Part shown: positions 34,597-43,706 of the stretch, one piece after another
How positions within the stretch are numbered: the stretch's first letter is position 1
Layout of the letters: every line of letters begins with the position of its first letter
Source: CAWJFP01 sp963842155
Lineage (GTDB): Bacteria; Pseudomonadota; Alphaproteobacteria; JACZXZ01
Length of the DNA stretch: 64,000 bases
Reading direction: 5' to 3'
NCBI GenBank assembly: GCA_963842155.1
Contig: CAWJFP010000023.1
Location: 40,253-104,252, forward strand
The notes under the pieces: generated by a model
The model's database searches: none
Told to the model about the DNA's origin: nothing
What the model saw: the letters and a program-made list of their open reading frames with translations, nothing else
Program-made: the position numbers and the translations under genes

Positions 34597-34869
34597 TTCG
34601 TCCCTCCGTCGGTGATCGCGAGCCGGGCTCCGACCCCGGGCTTGGGACATATTAGCAGGGCGCGCGCAGCGGCGCCGCGCCGGAATCGCGCCCGCGCGGA
34701 GATCATTTTGTGGTAGGCGGACGTGGCGCGCTGGCCTCGCGCGGGCGAGCGCTTTAGCGGAACGTAAACCATTTCCCGATAGCGTTGCCGCCTCGCGAAA
34801 CGCGTGTTAAGAGAACGCATCTCTTCTCATCGCGCGAATCGGGTTGCGGCAAGCTTGGGGGTCGGCGGC

Positions 34870-37659
34870 ATGTTCCGTGAAGGAGCCGGTGATCGGGCCG
34901 GCGGTATGGCGGGCGCAGCACCCTCGATCTGTCGCGGCGGAGAGCATGCGGTCGATCTCGACGGCCCGTCGGACAAGCAATTCCGGCCCTTCCCCGCCGC
35001 CTGGATCGAGCGTTCGGCCTTCGAGATCTTCGCCGAGACGGCTGCCGCCTATCCCGACAAGACCGCCATCGACGACGGCGAAAGTTTTCTCACCTATCGC
35101 GAGGTCCATGAGCAGGCGCTCGGCCTCGCGCGCCACATCGCCGCGTCGGTCGAGCGCGGCCGCCCGGTGGCCGTGGCGCTGCCGAACGGCTCGACCTATC
35201 CGGTCGCGATGCTGGCCGCCCTCGCCGCAGGCTGCCCCTATGTGCCGCTCGATCTGAGCTTTCCCGAGGCGCGCAACAGCCGCATCCTCAAGCATGCCGG
35301 CATCGCGGCCGTCATCGTCGATCGCAGCACGAGCGAGGCGGTGGGCCGCATGGGCAAGGAACTGCCCCAGCTCGATTTCGAACGCGCCGCGCGCGACGCC
35401 GGGCAGGGTGCGCCGCTCGGCGCCGCCTCGCCCGACGACATCGCCTTCGTCATCTATACCTCGGGCAGCACGGGGCAGCCCAAAGGCGCCTATTTCAACC
35501 AGCGTAGTCTGCTGCACGACGCCATGCGGCGCATCAATTCGACCCATATGGCCGCGGACGACCGGCTCGCGCTGCTCTTCGCGCCGACGGTGCGTCCGGC
35601 GCAGGAGGACATCTTCGGTACCCTTTTCAGCGGCGGCACGATCTTCGTCGTCGATCTCCGCCGCAAGGGGCTGCAGGAATTCGTCCGCGTGCTGCGCCGC
35701 GGGCGCATCACGATCTGCTTCTCCGTGCCCTATGTCTTCCGCCGCATCATCGAGCTTTGCGAGGACAAGTCCGTCTTCCAGACGGTGCGTTGCTACTGCC
35801 TCGCCTCGGATCGCGTCTTCGCTTCCGACGTCGAGCTCTTCCGCCGCAATTTCCCTCCGACCAGCCGGCTTTCCGTCGGCGTCGGCTCGACCGAGACCAA
35901 CTGGTACGCCCATTGGTTCCTCCCGCCGGATGCGCCGGTCGCGGACCAGCTCGTGCCGGTAGGCTACGTGCCGCCGGGCTACGAGGTCGCGCTGCTCGAC
36001 GAGGGGGGCAAGCCCGTGCCGCGCGGCGAGGCGGGCGAGTTCGTCATCACCAGCCGCTATGTGGCGCAAGGCTATTGGAACGACGACATGCTCACCAAGC
36101 GGGTCTTCTCCGCCTCGCCCGACGATCCCATGGCGCGCAGCTTCCGCATCGGCGATCTCGGCCGCATGCGCGCCGACGGCTTGCTCGAGTTGATCGGCCG
36201 CAAGGACCGCCAGCTCAAGATCAGGGGCAATCGGGTCGAGCCGGCGGAGATCGAGGCAACGATCCGCGAGCATAAAGAGGTGCGCGACGCGGCCGTCATC
36301 CCGCGCATCGACGGCCGGCATATCGAGCTCGCCGCCTATGTCGTCGTCGCCGAGGGATCGCGCCTCACTGGCGCCGATCTCGCCCTCTGGCTGGTCGACC
36401 GCCTGCCCGGCCCGATGCGGCCGAAGGATATATATCTCGTCGCCGAGATCCCGATGCTGGGCAATTTCAAGCATGACATCATCGCCCTCACCGAGATGGA
36501 CGGGAAGCGCCGCGCGGAAGGCCAAACGGGCGTAGCCCCCAAGGCGGGTAACGCCGCCGCCGCCGGGGACGCCAGGATCGGCGAGGCCGTGGCCGCCGCC
36601 TGGAAGCGGCTGCTCGATCCCGCGACCTTCGACGACGACATGAGCTGGGAGAATGCCGGCGGCGATTCGGCGGCGGGCATGGAGCTCATCTTCGAGCTCG
36701 AGCGGCGGCTCGAGCGGCCGGTGGCGATGGAGCTGCTCGGCCCGCGCACGCGCCCCAGCGACCTCGTCGCCTCGTTGCGGGCGCCAAGCGGAGACGCGCG
36801 CGGCGCGCGCGCGGCTGCAGGACCGTCGACGGGGCGGCCGCTCGTCTTCTATCTCCCCGGCCTCTTGGGCGCCGTGCTCAACGACATGCGCTTCACGCGC
36901 CTCCTCGCCGATGCTTTCGAGGTTCGCGTCATCGACTATCCGCCCATCGACCCGGCGAGCCTCGCGCCGATCGATTTCGACCGCTTCGTCGCCGACATCG
37001 TCGCGCAGATCCGCGCCTCCGCCGGCGCGGGCGAGCCGGTGCGGATTCTGGGCTACTCCATGGGCGGGATGGCGGCCTACGAGGCGGCTCGCATCCTGGC
37101 GGCGGAGGGCGTCGAGATCGAGTTCCTCGGCGTCGTCGACTTCTCGCCGGCCTATCTCGAGCATAGCTTCTGGCATGCGATGGGCACCGAGCCCGCCTTG
37201 CGGAAGCTGGCGCGCGTCGCGCGCTTGCGGCGCTTCAGCAGCATGACCGGCCGCCACCTCATCGCGCGGATCGTCGAGCGGCAGCTCCATCTCGGGCAAT
37301 ATGGGCTTCTCGCCTGGGAGTGGCGGGTTTTGAGCGCGCTGCAGCTGCGCGAGACTTGCGCCAATTTCCGGCTCGTGGCGCTGCAATATTTGCGCGCCAA
37401 TGCGACGAAGGGTTATCGCGCCAAGCCCTATGGCGGGCGGCTGCATCTCTTCCGCGCGGACAATCCCGACTGGCAGCAATATGGCCTCGGCGAGGACCTG
37501 CGCTGGCGCGAGTTCTGCCGCGACCTCGTGATCTGGCCGCTCACCGGGGGGCATGTCGATATCTTCCGCGCGCCCCATGTCGAGAACAGCGCCCGCGTCG
37601 TGACCCGCGCCTTGCGCGAGGCCGAACGCGCGCAGCCGGCGGCGAAGTTCATCGCGTAG
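34870..37659 (+). CDS. single-module NRPS-like enzyme (adenylation-carrier-thioesterase)
   Basis: A protein of about 929 residues that should activate one amino or aryl acid, load it on a carrier, and release it. The adenylation domain (about 45-560) has VIYTSGSTGQPKGAYFN, VGVGSTETNWYAHW, FRIGDLGRMRADG, GRKDRQLKIRGNRVEPAEIE and the catalytic Lys motif GNFKHD. The carrier (about 565-650) has ENAGGDSAAGMELIFELE with the phosphopantetheine Ser. The thioesterase (about 665-900) has ILGYSMGGMAAYEAARIL and GGHVDIF. There is no condensation domain. ATG 34870 is the first ATG; the frame opens with GTG 34804. No PPTase or tailoring genes lie near, so the product is unknown. Confidence 0.85.
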   Translation: MFREGAGDRAGGMAGAAPSICRGGEHAVDLDGPSDKQFRPFPAAWIERSAFEIFAETAAAYPDKTAIDDGESFLTYREVHEQALGLARHIAASVERGRPVAVALPNGSTYPVAMLAALAAGCPYVPLDLSFPEARNSRILKHAGIAAVIVDRSTSEAVGRMGKELPQLDFERAARDAGQGAPLGAASPDDIAFVIYTSGSTGQPKGAYFNQRSLLHDAMRRINSTHMAADDRLALLFAPTVRPAQEDIFGTLFSGGTIFVVDLRRKGLQEFVRVLRRGRITICFSVPYVFRRIIELCEDKSVFQTVRCYCLASDRVFASDVELFRRNFPPTSRLSVGVGSTETNWYAHWFLPPDAPVADQLVPVGYVPPGYEVALLDEGGKPVPRGEAGEFVITSRYVAQGYWNDDMLTKRVFSASPDDPMARSFRIGDLGRMRADGLLELIGRKDRQLKIRGNRVEPAEIEATIREHKEVRDAAVIPRIDGRHIELAAYVVVAEGSRLTGADLALWLVDRLPGPMRPKDIYLVAEIPMLGNFKHDIIALTEMDGKRRAEGQTGVAPKAGNAAAAGDARIGEAVAAAWKRLLDPATFDDDMSWENAGGDSAAGMELIFELERRLERPVAMELLGPRTRPSDLVASLRAPSGDARGARAAAGPSTGRPLVFYLPGLLGAVLNDMRFTRLLADAFEVRVIDYPPIDPASLAPIDFDRFVADIVAQIRASAGAGEPVRILGYSMGGMAAYEAARILAAEGVEIEFLGVVDFSPAYLEHSFWHAMGTEPALRKLARVARLRRFSSMTGRHLIARIVERQLHLGQYGLLAWEWRVLSALQLRETCANFRLVALQYLRANATKGYRAKPYGGRLHLFRADNPDWQQYGLGEDLRWREFCRDLVIWPLTGGHVDIFRAPHVENSARVVTRALREAERAQPAAKFIA

Positions 37660-37765
37660 AGGAAAGAAGGCGCGGTTGGGCTGTCCCGTGGCGGAAGCGG
37701 CTCGGGTACTGAGCCTCACAAGGATTTGCTTGTCCGGGATGACGAACTCGCAGACGAATGTCGAT

Positions 37766-38408
37766 TCATCCTAGGGACGGCGGGGTCGGCCGCCAGATGA
37801 GGGCGCGGATCGGCGTCAGGTTGTAGCCGTTGCAGGGGTTGTGCATCTGCGGGCAATTCGAGAGCACCGCCAACACGTCACGCTCGGCGCGGAGCTCGAC
37901 ATAGTTCTCCCGGTTTCGAATGACCGAGCACGTTGATGGCCTCGCCATCGGCGGCGACCGGCACGCTCATGAAGAAATTAACGTTGCTGACTACGAAGCT
38001 GCGGTCGAGCTTGAAGCGCGCCAGGATCTCGACGAAATTCGCAAAGCAGCTCGGTGTATCGCGCACCCCGTAGCGCAGGAAATTGTTGGGTTCGCTGCAA
38101 CAGCCGTAGATCGTGTCGTGGCCGCCGCAGGTATCCTCCACGACCGTGAAGAGCGCCTTGCCAAGATCGGAATACAACACGGTACCCTTTTCGACAAGGA
38201 GCTTGCCCTGCACCTTCACCGTGTTGGTCGCGCAATAGCGGTCCGTGGGGTCGCCCGCATCGTAGCAGAGGAAGTCCACCGCCTGCCGGCCCTCGAGATC
38301 GATCAGCCGCAACCGCTCGCCCTTGGCGACATGGTGACCCCAAGGCCGCCCGGGGGGAATCACCTCGCTGAGCAGGATTTCGCCGGAAATGGATTCGAGG
38401 TCGGTCAT
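37766..38408 (-). CDS. DUF1989 urea-carboxylase-associated family protein, frameshifted
   Basis: 213 residues after repair. Conserved text is SEVIPPGRPWGHHVAKGERL, LRLIDLEGRQAVDFLCYDAG, YGCCSEPNNFLRYGV, and SNVNFFMSVPVAADG. The frame is then lost at 37909-37911; one G less in the GGG run gives GHSKPENYVELRAERD, then VLAVLSNCPQMHNPCNGYN, the family C-terminus, to the stop at 37766. Proteins of this family accompany urea carboxylase or act in riboswitch-controlled guanidine and urea metabolism, but no such genes lie here. It stands alone upstream of tRNA-Leu. Confidence 0.85.
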
Positions 38409-38511
38409 GGTTCTCCCCTACGCGGCCGCGATCCCGCCGCTCGAGGTAGTATAGCGCTGCAGGAACCGGCGGGCACGATCGGTTGCGGGCGCCGACGCTA
38501 TTCGCCTAAGC

Positions 38512-38599
38512 TGGTGCCCCCGGGGAGACTTCGAACTCCCACGTCCTTGCGAACAACAGATTTTGAGTCTGCCGCGTCTACCGGTTCCGCCACAGGGGC
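38512..38599 (-). tRNA. tRNA-Leu (anticodon CAA)
   Basis: An 88-base class II tRNA including an encoded CCA. The acceptor stem GCCCCTG pairs with CGGGGGC; the discriminator is A. The D-loop region is GGCGGAACCGGTAGACGC, typical of tRNA-Leu. The anticodon stem CAGA/TCTG encloses the loop CTCAAAA, giving CAA (codon UUG). A long variable arm (TTCGCAA loop) precedes the T-arm GTTCGAAGTC. It is on the minus strand between the DUF1989 and unknown small genes. Confidence 0.96.
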
Positions 38600-38697
38600 T
38601 CGGCCCAGGACATCGCCAAGGCGATGGCGCGGGATCATAGCGAAGTCCGCCTTCGGGTCAATTGCGCCTCGATGGCGCGGGCCTGTCGTCCTTCCGC

Positions 38698-39009
38698 TTA
38701 CGGCCGATAGGCCGTCTCGGCGATGGTCTCGAGCGGCAGCACCTCGACCTCGCCTCCCGACACGCGCTTCGATTCTTCCGTATAGCGCTTGAAAAAATCC
38801 TTTTGCTGAAGCGCTTGCCTCGCCTGCTCGTCCGAAACCGCGGCGATATGATAATAGCCCGCGCCGTCGCGCTCTTTCATGCAGCGATAGGAGATTTTGC
38901 CCTTCACATCGGGATCATTGTCCAAGGCCGCGATGAACTTGGCGATCTGCTCGTGCCATGCCTCGCGCGATCCGTTCTTGAATTGATAGCGGATGAGAAA
39001 ACGCTTCAT
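38698..39009 (-). CDS. small protein, possible dimeric alpha/beta-barrel fold
   Basis: A 103-residue cytoplasmic protein: KRFLIRYQFKNGSREAWHEQ, IAKFIAALDNDPDVKGKISY, YYHIAAVSDEQARQALQQKD and FFKRYTEESKRVSGG. The beta-alpha-beta pattern and length suggest the ferredoxin-like dimeric barrel seen in antibiotic-monooxygenase-type or NIPSNAP-like proteins, but I do not recognise a definite family. ATG 39009 starts MKRFLIRYQF; upstream text is spurious. It is divergent from the HxlR gene, which probably regulates it. Confidence 0.7.
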   Translation of the reverse strand: MKRFLIRYQFKNGSREAWHEQIAKFIAALDNDPDVKGKISYRCMKERDGAGYYHIAAVSDEQARQALQQKDFFKRYTEESKRVSGGEVEVLPLETIAETAYRP

Positions 39010-39186
39010 GTCCGGCTCCCTTTTCGCTCGACTGTTGCCATGGTTCCAGGACGGCGCCAATGCCGATTAGGCGCCGGAAGGTACGATTTAGCAAGTATGG
39101 ACAAAAATGATAGCGATGGACTTTCGCCGTTCTCCCCCTATTCTGAAGCTCGGCGAGAACGCAGGGGCTTCGGAGGGCCGGCGAGG

Positions 39187-39573
39187 ATGGCGAAGGGAAG
39201 ATTAAGCGCGCGCGGCGTCTGCCCGGTCGCGGCCTTTCAGAAAATGATCAGCGGGAAATACAAGCTCCGCATATTGTGGGATCTCAAAGACGGCCCGCGC
39301 CGCTATGGCGAGATCAAAAGCGGCCTCCTGCGCGGCCTGGCGGGGAGCCGGGAAATAGCGCCGCGCGTGCTCAGCCGCGAATTGAAGGCGCTCGCGCAGT
39401 CGGGGCTGATCGAGCGCAAGGATTACGGCGTCGTGCCGCCGAAGGTCGAGTACCGCTTGAGCCGAAAGGGCCAAAGCTTCGTTCCCGTCATCGCGGCGAT
39501 CCGGAAATGGGGCGATCATCATTTGACCGAAACCGCCGAGGGCGAGCAAATCGGCAGGGCCGCGGCCGCCTAG
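39187..39573 (+). CDS. HxlR-family transcriptional regulator
   Basis: A 128-residue winged-helix regulator of the MarR/HxlR type: the conserved Cys in SARGVCPVAAFQKMISGKY, LRILWDLKDGPRRYGEIKSG, APRVLSRELKALAQSGLIER (recognition helix) and VEYRLSRKGQSFVPVIAA. HxlR was found in formaldehyde-responsive control of the ribulose-monophosphate pathway in Bacillus, but the family is broad. ATG 39187 fits family length; ATG 39097 would add 30 residues. The divergent small gene at 38698 is the likely target. Confidence 0.88.
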   Translation: MAKGRLSARGVCPVAAFQKMISGKYKLRILWDLKDGPRRYGEIKSGLLRGLAGSREIAPRVLSRELKALAQSGLIERKDYGVVPPKVEYRLSRKGQSFVPVIAAIRKWGDHHLTETAEGEQIGRAAAA

Positions 39574-39701
39574 CAGGACACTTCTTCTCGCAAAATACTT
39601 TTGCCTTGGCCCGCCATTGCCCTTGGCCCGCGCGGCTGGTAAATCGAGGCGGCTCCCGCGCGCGAGTTGGAGGTCGCAAAGCTGAAGCATAAGGAGATCG
39701 C

Positions 39702-40280
39702 TTGATCCGCCGGCTCTATGATCGGACGATGGCGCTCGCCGGCCATCGCCATGCGGCCTGGGCGCTCGCTGGAATCAGCTTCCTCGAGAGCTCGGTCTTT
39801 CCGATCCCACCCGACGCGCTGCTGATCCCGATGGTGATCGCCGACCGCCGCCGCGCCTTCTTCCTCGCCGCGGTCTGCACGCTCGCTTCCGTGGCCGGCG
39901 GTTTCCTCGGCTATGCCATCGGCTATTTCGCCTTCGAGGCGATCGGCCGCCCGTTGCTCGAGCTTTATCATGCCATGGCGCAATATGAGGCGCTCAAGGC
40001 CTCCTTCGCCCGCTGGGGCGCTTGGCTCATCATCCTCAAGGGCATGACGCCGATCCCCTACAAGCTCGTCACCATCACGAGCGGTGCCCTCAAGTTCGAC
40101 CTCGCGACCTTCGCCCTCGCCTCGCTCGTCTCGCGCAGCATCCGCTTCTTCCTGGTGGCGGCGCTGCTTTGGCGCTTCGGCGAGCCGATCCGCGATTTCA
40201 TCGATCGCCGGCTCATGCTGGTGACGACGAGCTTCTTGGCGCTGCTCGTCGGCGGCTTCCTGGCGCTGCGTTACCTATGA
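39702..40280 (+). CDS. YqaA/DedA-type SNARE-associated (VTT) membrane protein
   Basis: A 192-residue inner-membrane protein of the VTT family, YqaA subgroup. It has LAGISFLESSVFPIPPDALLIP (re-entrant proline motif), FFLAAVCTLASVAGGFLGYA, FARWGAWLIILKGMTPIPYK (the conserved G-x-TPxP/YK motif), and a C-terminal membrane segment. The start is TTG 39702 behind AAGGAG. The stop overlaps dsbB (ATGA), so it is the first gene of a three-gene operon. The family is linked to membrane lipid and undecaprenyl phosphate handling, without proof here. Confidence 0.87.
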   Translation: MIRRLYDRTMALAGHRHAAWALAGISFLESSVFPIPPDALLIPMVIADRRRAFFLAAVCTLASVAGGFLGYAIGYFAFEAIGRPLLELYHAMAQYEALKASFARWGAWLIILKGMTPIPYKLVTITSGALKFDLATFALASLVSRSIRFFLVAALLWRFGEPIRDFIDRRLMLVTTSFLALLVGGFLALRYL

Positions 40281-40798
40281 GCCCCTATCGATTCCAAGCC
40301 ATGGCCGAGACCCGCGCCGCCCCGCTCCTCATCCTGCTTGCGAGCGTCGCCGCGCTGGGCGCCGCCTTCGCCTTCCAATATCTGGGCGGGCTTGCCCCTT
40401 GCGAGCTCTGCCTCTATCAGCGCTATCCCTACGGCGCCACGATCTTGCTTTCGGCCTTGGCCCTGGTCCTCGCGCCGGGGCGGCCGGCGCGCGCCTTGGT
40501 GCTGCTCTGCGGCCTCGCCTTTCTCGCGGATGCGGGCATCGCCTTCTTCCACGTCGGCGTGGAGCGCCATTGGTGGGAGGGCCTCGCCGCCTGCAGCGCG
40601 CCCGCGGACCAGGCGGGCGCCCATAGCCTCGAGCAATTGCGCGCGCAGATCATGGCCACGCCCGTGGTGCGTTGCGACCGGATCGCCTGGTCGCTGTTCG
40701 GCATCTCGATGGCGGGATATAATTTCGTCATCGCCCTCGCCCTCGCGCTGTTCTCCTTCGCGATCGCGCTGGCGGGAACCGTCTTGAGACGAGGATGA
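40277..40798 (+). CDS. dsbB: disulfide bond formation protein B
   Basis: A 173-residue four-helix membrane protein that reoxidises DsbA using quinone. It has the first redox pair C-E-L-C in GGLAPCELCLYQRYPYGA and the second pair Cys in LAACSAPADQ and VVRCDRIAW. Hydrophobic segments are LLILLASVAALGAAFAFQYL, ILLSALALVLAP, ALVLLCGLAFLADAGIAFF and FVIALALALFSFAIALAGTV. It overlaps both neighbours by 4 bases. Confidence 0.93.
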   Translation: MSPYRFQAMAETRAAPLLILLASVAALGAAFAFQYLGGLAPCELCLYQRYPYGATILLSALALVLAPGRPARALVLLCGLAFLADAGIAFFHVGVERHWWEGLAACSAPADQAGAHSLEQLRAQIMATPVVRCDRIAWSLFGISMAGYNFVIALALALFSFAIALAGTVLRRG

Positions 40799-41388
40799 GC
40801 GAGGAGAATATTTCCGCGCCCCCCGCCGCGCCCGGGCACAGGCTGCCCGGTGCCGGCTGGCCTGGCGATCCCGACGAGCGCGAGCGAATCGCGCGCATGA
40901 TCCGGGTCGATCACGCCGGCGAATTCGGCGCCAAGCGCATCTATGACGGGCAGCTCGCGGTCCTGGGCAAGGTGACGCCGGGCGTCGAGGCGATCCGCCG
41001 CATGGCCGAGCAGGAGCGACGCCATCTCGCGGCTTTCGAGCGCCTCATCGTAGAACGGCGCGTGCGGCCGACCCTATTCCATCCGCTTTGGCATGTCGCG
41101 GGCTATGCGCTCGGCGCCGCCACCGCCTTGCTCGGCGAGAAGGCGGCGATGGCCTGCACCGTCGCGGTCGAGGAGGTGATCGACGAGCATTACGCCCGCC
41201 AGGCCGCCTCTCTCGGGCCCGAGGAGGCGGCGCTTCGCGCCCGGGTCGAGGAGTTCCGCGCCGACGAGCTCGAGCATCGCAAGACCGGCCTCGCATTCGG
41301 CGCCGAAACCGCTCCCGCCTATCCCCTCCTGCGCCGCGCCATCAAGGCCGGGTCGCGCCTCGCCATCTGGCTCTCGACCCGACTTTAG
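40795..41388 (+). CDS. coq7: demethoxyubiquinone hydroxylase family protein (COQ7)
   Basis: A 197-residue di-iron hydroxylase for the penultimate step of ubiquinone synthesis. Iron ligands are in RVDHAGEFGAKRIYDGQ, AEQERRHLAAFE, VAVEEVIDEHYARQ and FRADELEHRKTG, the two E-x-x-H patterns of the family. LLGEKAAMACTVAVEEVI is typical. Placement next to DsbB, which needs quinone, makes sense functionally. It is the last gene of the operon. Confidence 0.93.
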   Translation: MSEENISAPPAAPGHRLPGAGWPGDPDERERIARMIRVDHAGEFGAKRIYDGQLAVLGKVTPGVEAIRRMAEQERRHLAAFERLIVERRVRPTLFHPLWHVAGYALGAATALLGEKAAMACTVAVEEVIDEHYARQAASLGPEEAALRARVEEFRADELEHRKTGLAFGAETAPAYPLLRRAIKAGSRLAIWLSTRL

Positions 41389-41818
41389 GTCGCGGCCGGC
41401 GCAAGACTTGCCGCGCGCCGATGGTAAAACTCGTCGGAAAACTTGCCGTCCTCGGTGTTTGCCCTCAGCAAATCCGTCGGAAACGCGTTTTCACTACAAA
41501 TCGATGTAAATACTGCGGTTCGCTCTTCCTTGCCGAATATTTACTTGCAATCCGAAATCATTGCGCGAGGGCGGGGCGAGGCGCGCGCTTTGTTGCGCCG
41601 GTCCGGCCTTGACATGGGCAGGGACACAGGCTGGAATGGCGCCCGGAATTCTTGGTCGCGCTGAGGGGTAGCGACAGTCCGCCTACCAGCGCGGACCTTC
41701 TCAGGATTCATAACCCACTGCCGAGGGACGGGGCCGAGCGGCCGCCCGGTCTTGAGCCGAACTATGGTCTTCAAGGCTGAGCACCGGCGGGCGCAGCCGG
41801 AAAGGAAGAGGGATCGTC
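41389..41818. other. intergenic region before sulfate transport operon
   Basis: About 430 bases without a convincing gene. Short open frames here lack family text. The 3' end has the ribosome site GGAAAGAGG before the TTG start of the sulfate-binding protein. A promoter for the sulfate operon is expected, but none stands out. Confidence 0.45.
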
Positions 41819-42853
41819 TTGCCGAACAGGGGTCCAGCATCCGTGGCGCGCGCCCTTCGCGCAGGCCTTGTCGCGGCCTTGGCGCTCGGCGCGTTTCACG
41901 GGGCGGGCCTCGCGCAAAATACCCTCCTCAACGCCTCCTACGACCCGACGCGCGAGTTCTACCAGGACTACAATGCCGCCTTCGCCAAGCATTGGAAGCA
42001 GGAGACCGGCGAGGATATCAGCATAAGAATGTCGCATGGCGGCTCGGGCATGCAGGCGCGCGCGGTGATCGATGGGCTGCCCGCCGACGTGGTGACCTTG
42101 GCGCTCGCCTACGATATCGACGCCATTGCCGATAAGGCGCAGCTGCTGCCCCTCAACTGGCAGCGGCGCCTGCCCCATGACAGCGCGCCCTACAATTCGA
42201 CCATCCTCTTCCTCGTGCGCAAGGGCAATCCGAAGGCGATCAAGGATTGGGACGACCTGGCGCAGCCGGGCCTTGCCGTGATCACCCCCAATCCCAAGAC
42301 CTCGGGCGGCGCGCGGTGGAACTATCTCGCCGCCTACGGCTACGCCTTGCGCAAATGGGGCGGCGAGGATAAGGCGCGCGCCTTCATCGCGGCGCTCTAC
42401 AAGAACGTCCCCGTGCTCGATGCCGGGGCGCGCGGTTCGACCACCACCTTCGCCCAGCGCGGCATCGGCGACGTGCTCATTGCTTGGGAGAACGAGGCCC
42501 TTCTCGTGCTCAACGAGTTCGGCAGGGAGAATTACGAGATCGTCGTGCCCTCGGTCAGCATCCTCGCCGAGCCGCCGGTGGCGTTGCTCGACAAGGTCGT
42601 GGACCGGCATGGCACGCGCAAGCTGGCGGAGGCCTATCTGCGCTACCTCTACTCGCCCGAGGGGCAGCGCCTCGCGGCGGCGCATTATTTCCGCCCCGCC
42701 TTCGCCCAGCTCGTCCCGCCGGAGGAGCTCGAGCGCTTCCCCAAGCTCACCACCTTCACCGTCGACGAGATGTTCGGCGGCTGGGCCAAGGCCGAGGCCG
42801 TGCATTTCGCCGACGGCGGCCTGTTCGACCAGATCTACCAGCCGGGCCATTGA
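41819..42853 (+). CDS. cysP: sulfate ABC transporter substrate-binding protein
   Basis: A 344-residue periplasmic sulfate (or thiosulfate) receptor of the Sbp/CysP family. A signal peptide ends at GAGLAQNTLLNASYDPTR. Motifs are SHGGSGMQARAVIDGLPADV, LFLVRKGNPKAIKDWDDL, ITPNPKTSGGARWNYLAAYG and GIGDVLIAWENEALLVL. The start is TTG 41819 behind GGAAAGAGG. It is followed by cysT, cysW and cysA, a full importer. Sbp versus CysP cannot be settled by eye. Confidence 0.93.
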   Translation: MPNRGPASVARALRAGLVAALALGAFHGAGLAQNTLLNASYDPTREFYQDYNAAFAKHWKQETGEDISIRMSHGGSGMQARAVIDGLPADVVTLALAYDIDAIADKAQLLPLNWQRRLPHDSAPYNSTILFLVRKGNPKAIKDWDDLAQPGLAVITPNPKTSGGARWNYLAAYGYALRKWGGEDKARAFIAALYKNVPVLDAGARGSTTTFAQRGIGDVLIAWENEALLVLNEFGRENYEIVVPSVSILAEPPVALLDKVVDRHGTRKLAEAYLRYLYSPEGQRLAAAHYFRPAFAQLVPPEELERFPKLTTFTVDEMFGGWAKAEAVHFADGGLFDQIYQPGH

Positions 42854-42854
42854 A

Positions 42855-43706
42855 ATGAGCGCGCCCGCCGAAAGATTTTCGTTCCGCGAGCCGAGCGCGT
42901 TGCCGGGTTTCGGCCCCGCCTTCGGCTTTACTGTTTTCTACCTCGCCCTCATCGTGCTGATCCCGCTCGCCGGGCTGGTGCTTCGCACGCTCGGCATGGG
43001 CTGGCACGAGTTCTGGTCCACGGTGACGGAGCCGCGCGCGCTCGCCGCATACCGCCTCAGCTTCGGCGCGGCGCTCGTCGCCGCCGTGATCGACGCCTTC
43101 TTCGGGCTCCTCATCGCCTGGGTGCTGGTGCGCTACCGCTTTCCCGGCAAACGCCTCGTCGACGCGCTGGTCGACCTGCCTTTCGCGCTTCCGACGGCGG
43201 TCGCCGGCATCGCGCTCACCGCGATCTATGCCCCGACCGGGCCCATCGGCTATCTCCTTGCCCAACTCGGCGTCAAGGTCGCCTTCACCCCGCTCGGCAT
43301 CTTCGTGGCGCTGCTTTTCATCGGGCTGCCCTTCGTCGTGCGCACGGTCGAGCCCGTGCTGCAGGACCTCGAGCTCGAGCTCGAGGAGGCGGCGGCGAGC
43401 CTCGGCGCGGGGCGGCTGCAGACCTTCCGGCGCGTCATTCTGCCGATCCTCATGCCCGCGCTGCTCACCGGCTTCGCGCTCGCCTTCGCGCGCGGCCTCG
43501 GCGAATACGGCTCGGTCATCTTCATCGCCGGCAACCTGCCGATGGTCTCCGAGATCGCGCCCGTGCTCATCATCATCAAGCTCGAGCAATATGACTATGC
43601 CGGCGCCACCGCCATCGCCGTGGTGATGCTGGCGGGCTCTTTCGCCATTCTCTTCGCCATCAACCTGCTGCAGCGCTGGGCGCGCACCCGCGGCGGCCAG
43701 CCATGA
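42855..43706 (+). CDS. cysT: sulfate ABC transporter permease CysT
   Basis: A 283-residue membrane subunit. It has about six helices, with FYLALIVLIPLAGLVLR first, then LVDALVDLPFALPTAVAGIA and LGIFVALLFIGLPFVVRTV. The EAA-loop signature for the ATPase is ELEEAAASLGAGRLQTFRRV followed by ILPILMPALLTGFALAFARG. ATG 42855 begins MSAPAERFSF; the upstream in-frame text is shadow. It ends by overlapping cysW (ATGA). Confidence 0.93.
   Translation: MSAPAERFSFREPSALPGFGPAFGFTVFYLALIVLIPLAGLVLRTLGMGWHEFWSTVTEPRALAAYRLSFGAALVAAVIDAFFGLLIAWVLVRYRFPGKRLVDALVDLPFALPTAVAGIALTAIYAPTGPIGYLLAQLGVKVAFTPLGIFVALLFIGLPFVVRTVEPVLQDLELELEEAAASLGAGRLQTFRRVILPILMPALLTGFALAFARGLGEYGSVIFIAGNLPMVSEIAPVLIIIKLEQYDYAGATAIAVVMLAGSFAILFAINLLQRWARTRGGQP

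Noticed and set aside
34807..37719. A 970-residue open frame antisense to the NRPS-like gene
   Set aside because: The plus strand has all NRPS motifs; the antisense text is arginine/glycine/aspartate-rich without domains, as expected in very GC-rich DNA.
41421..41612. A possible small cysteine-containing protein upstream of the sulfate operon
   Set aside because: No ribosome site, no conserved text, and the frame continues from an antisense-like shadow of the COQ7 gene.
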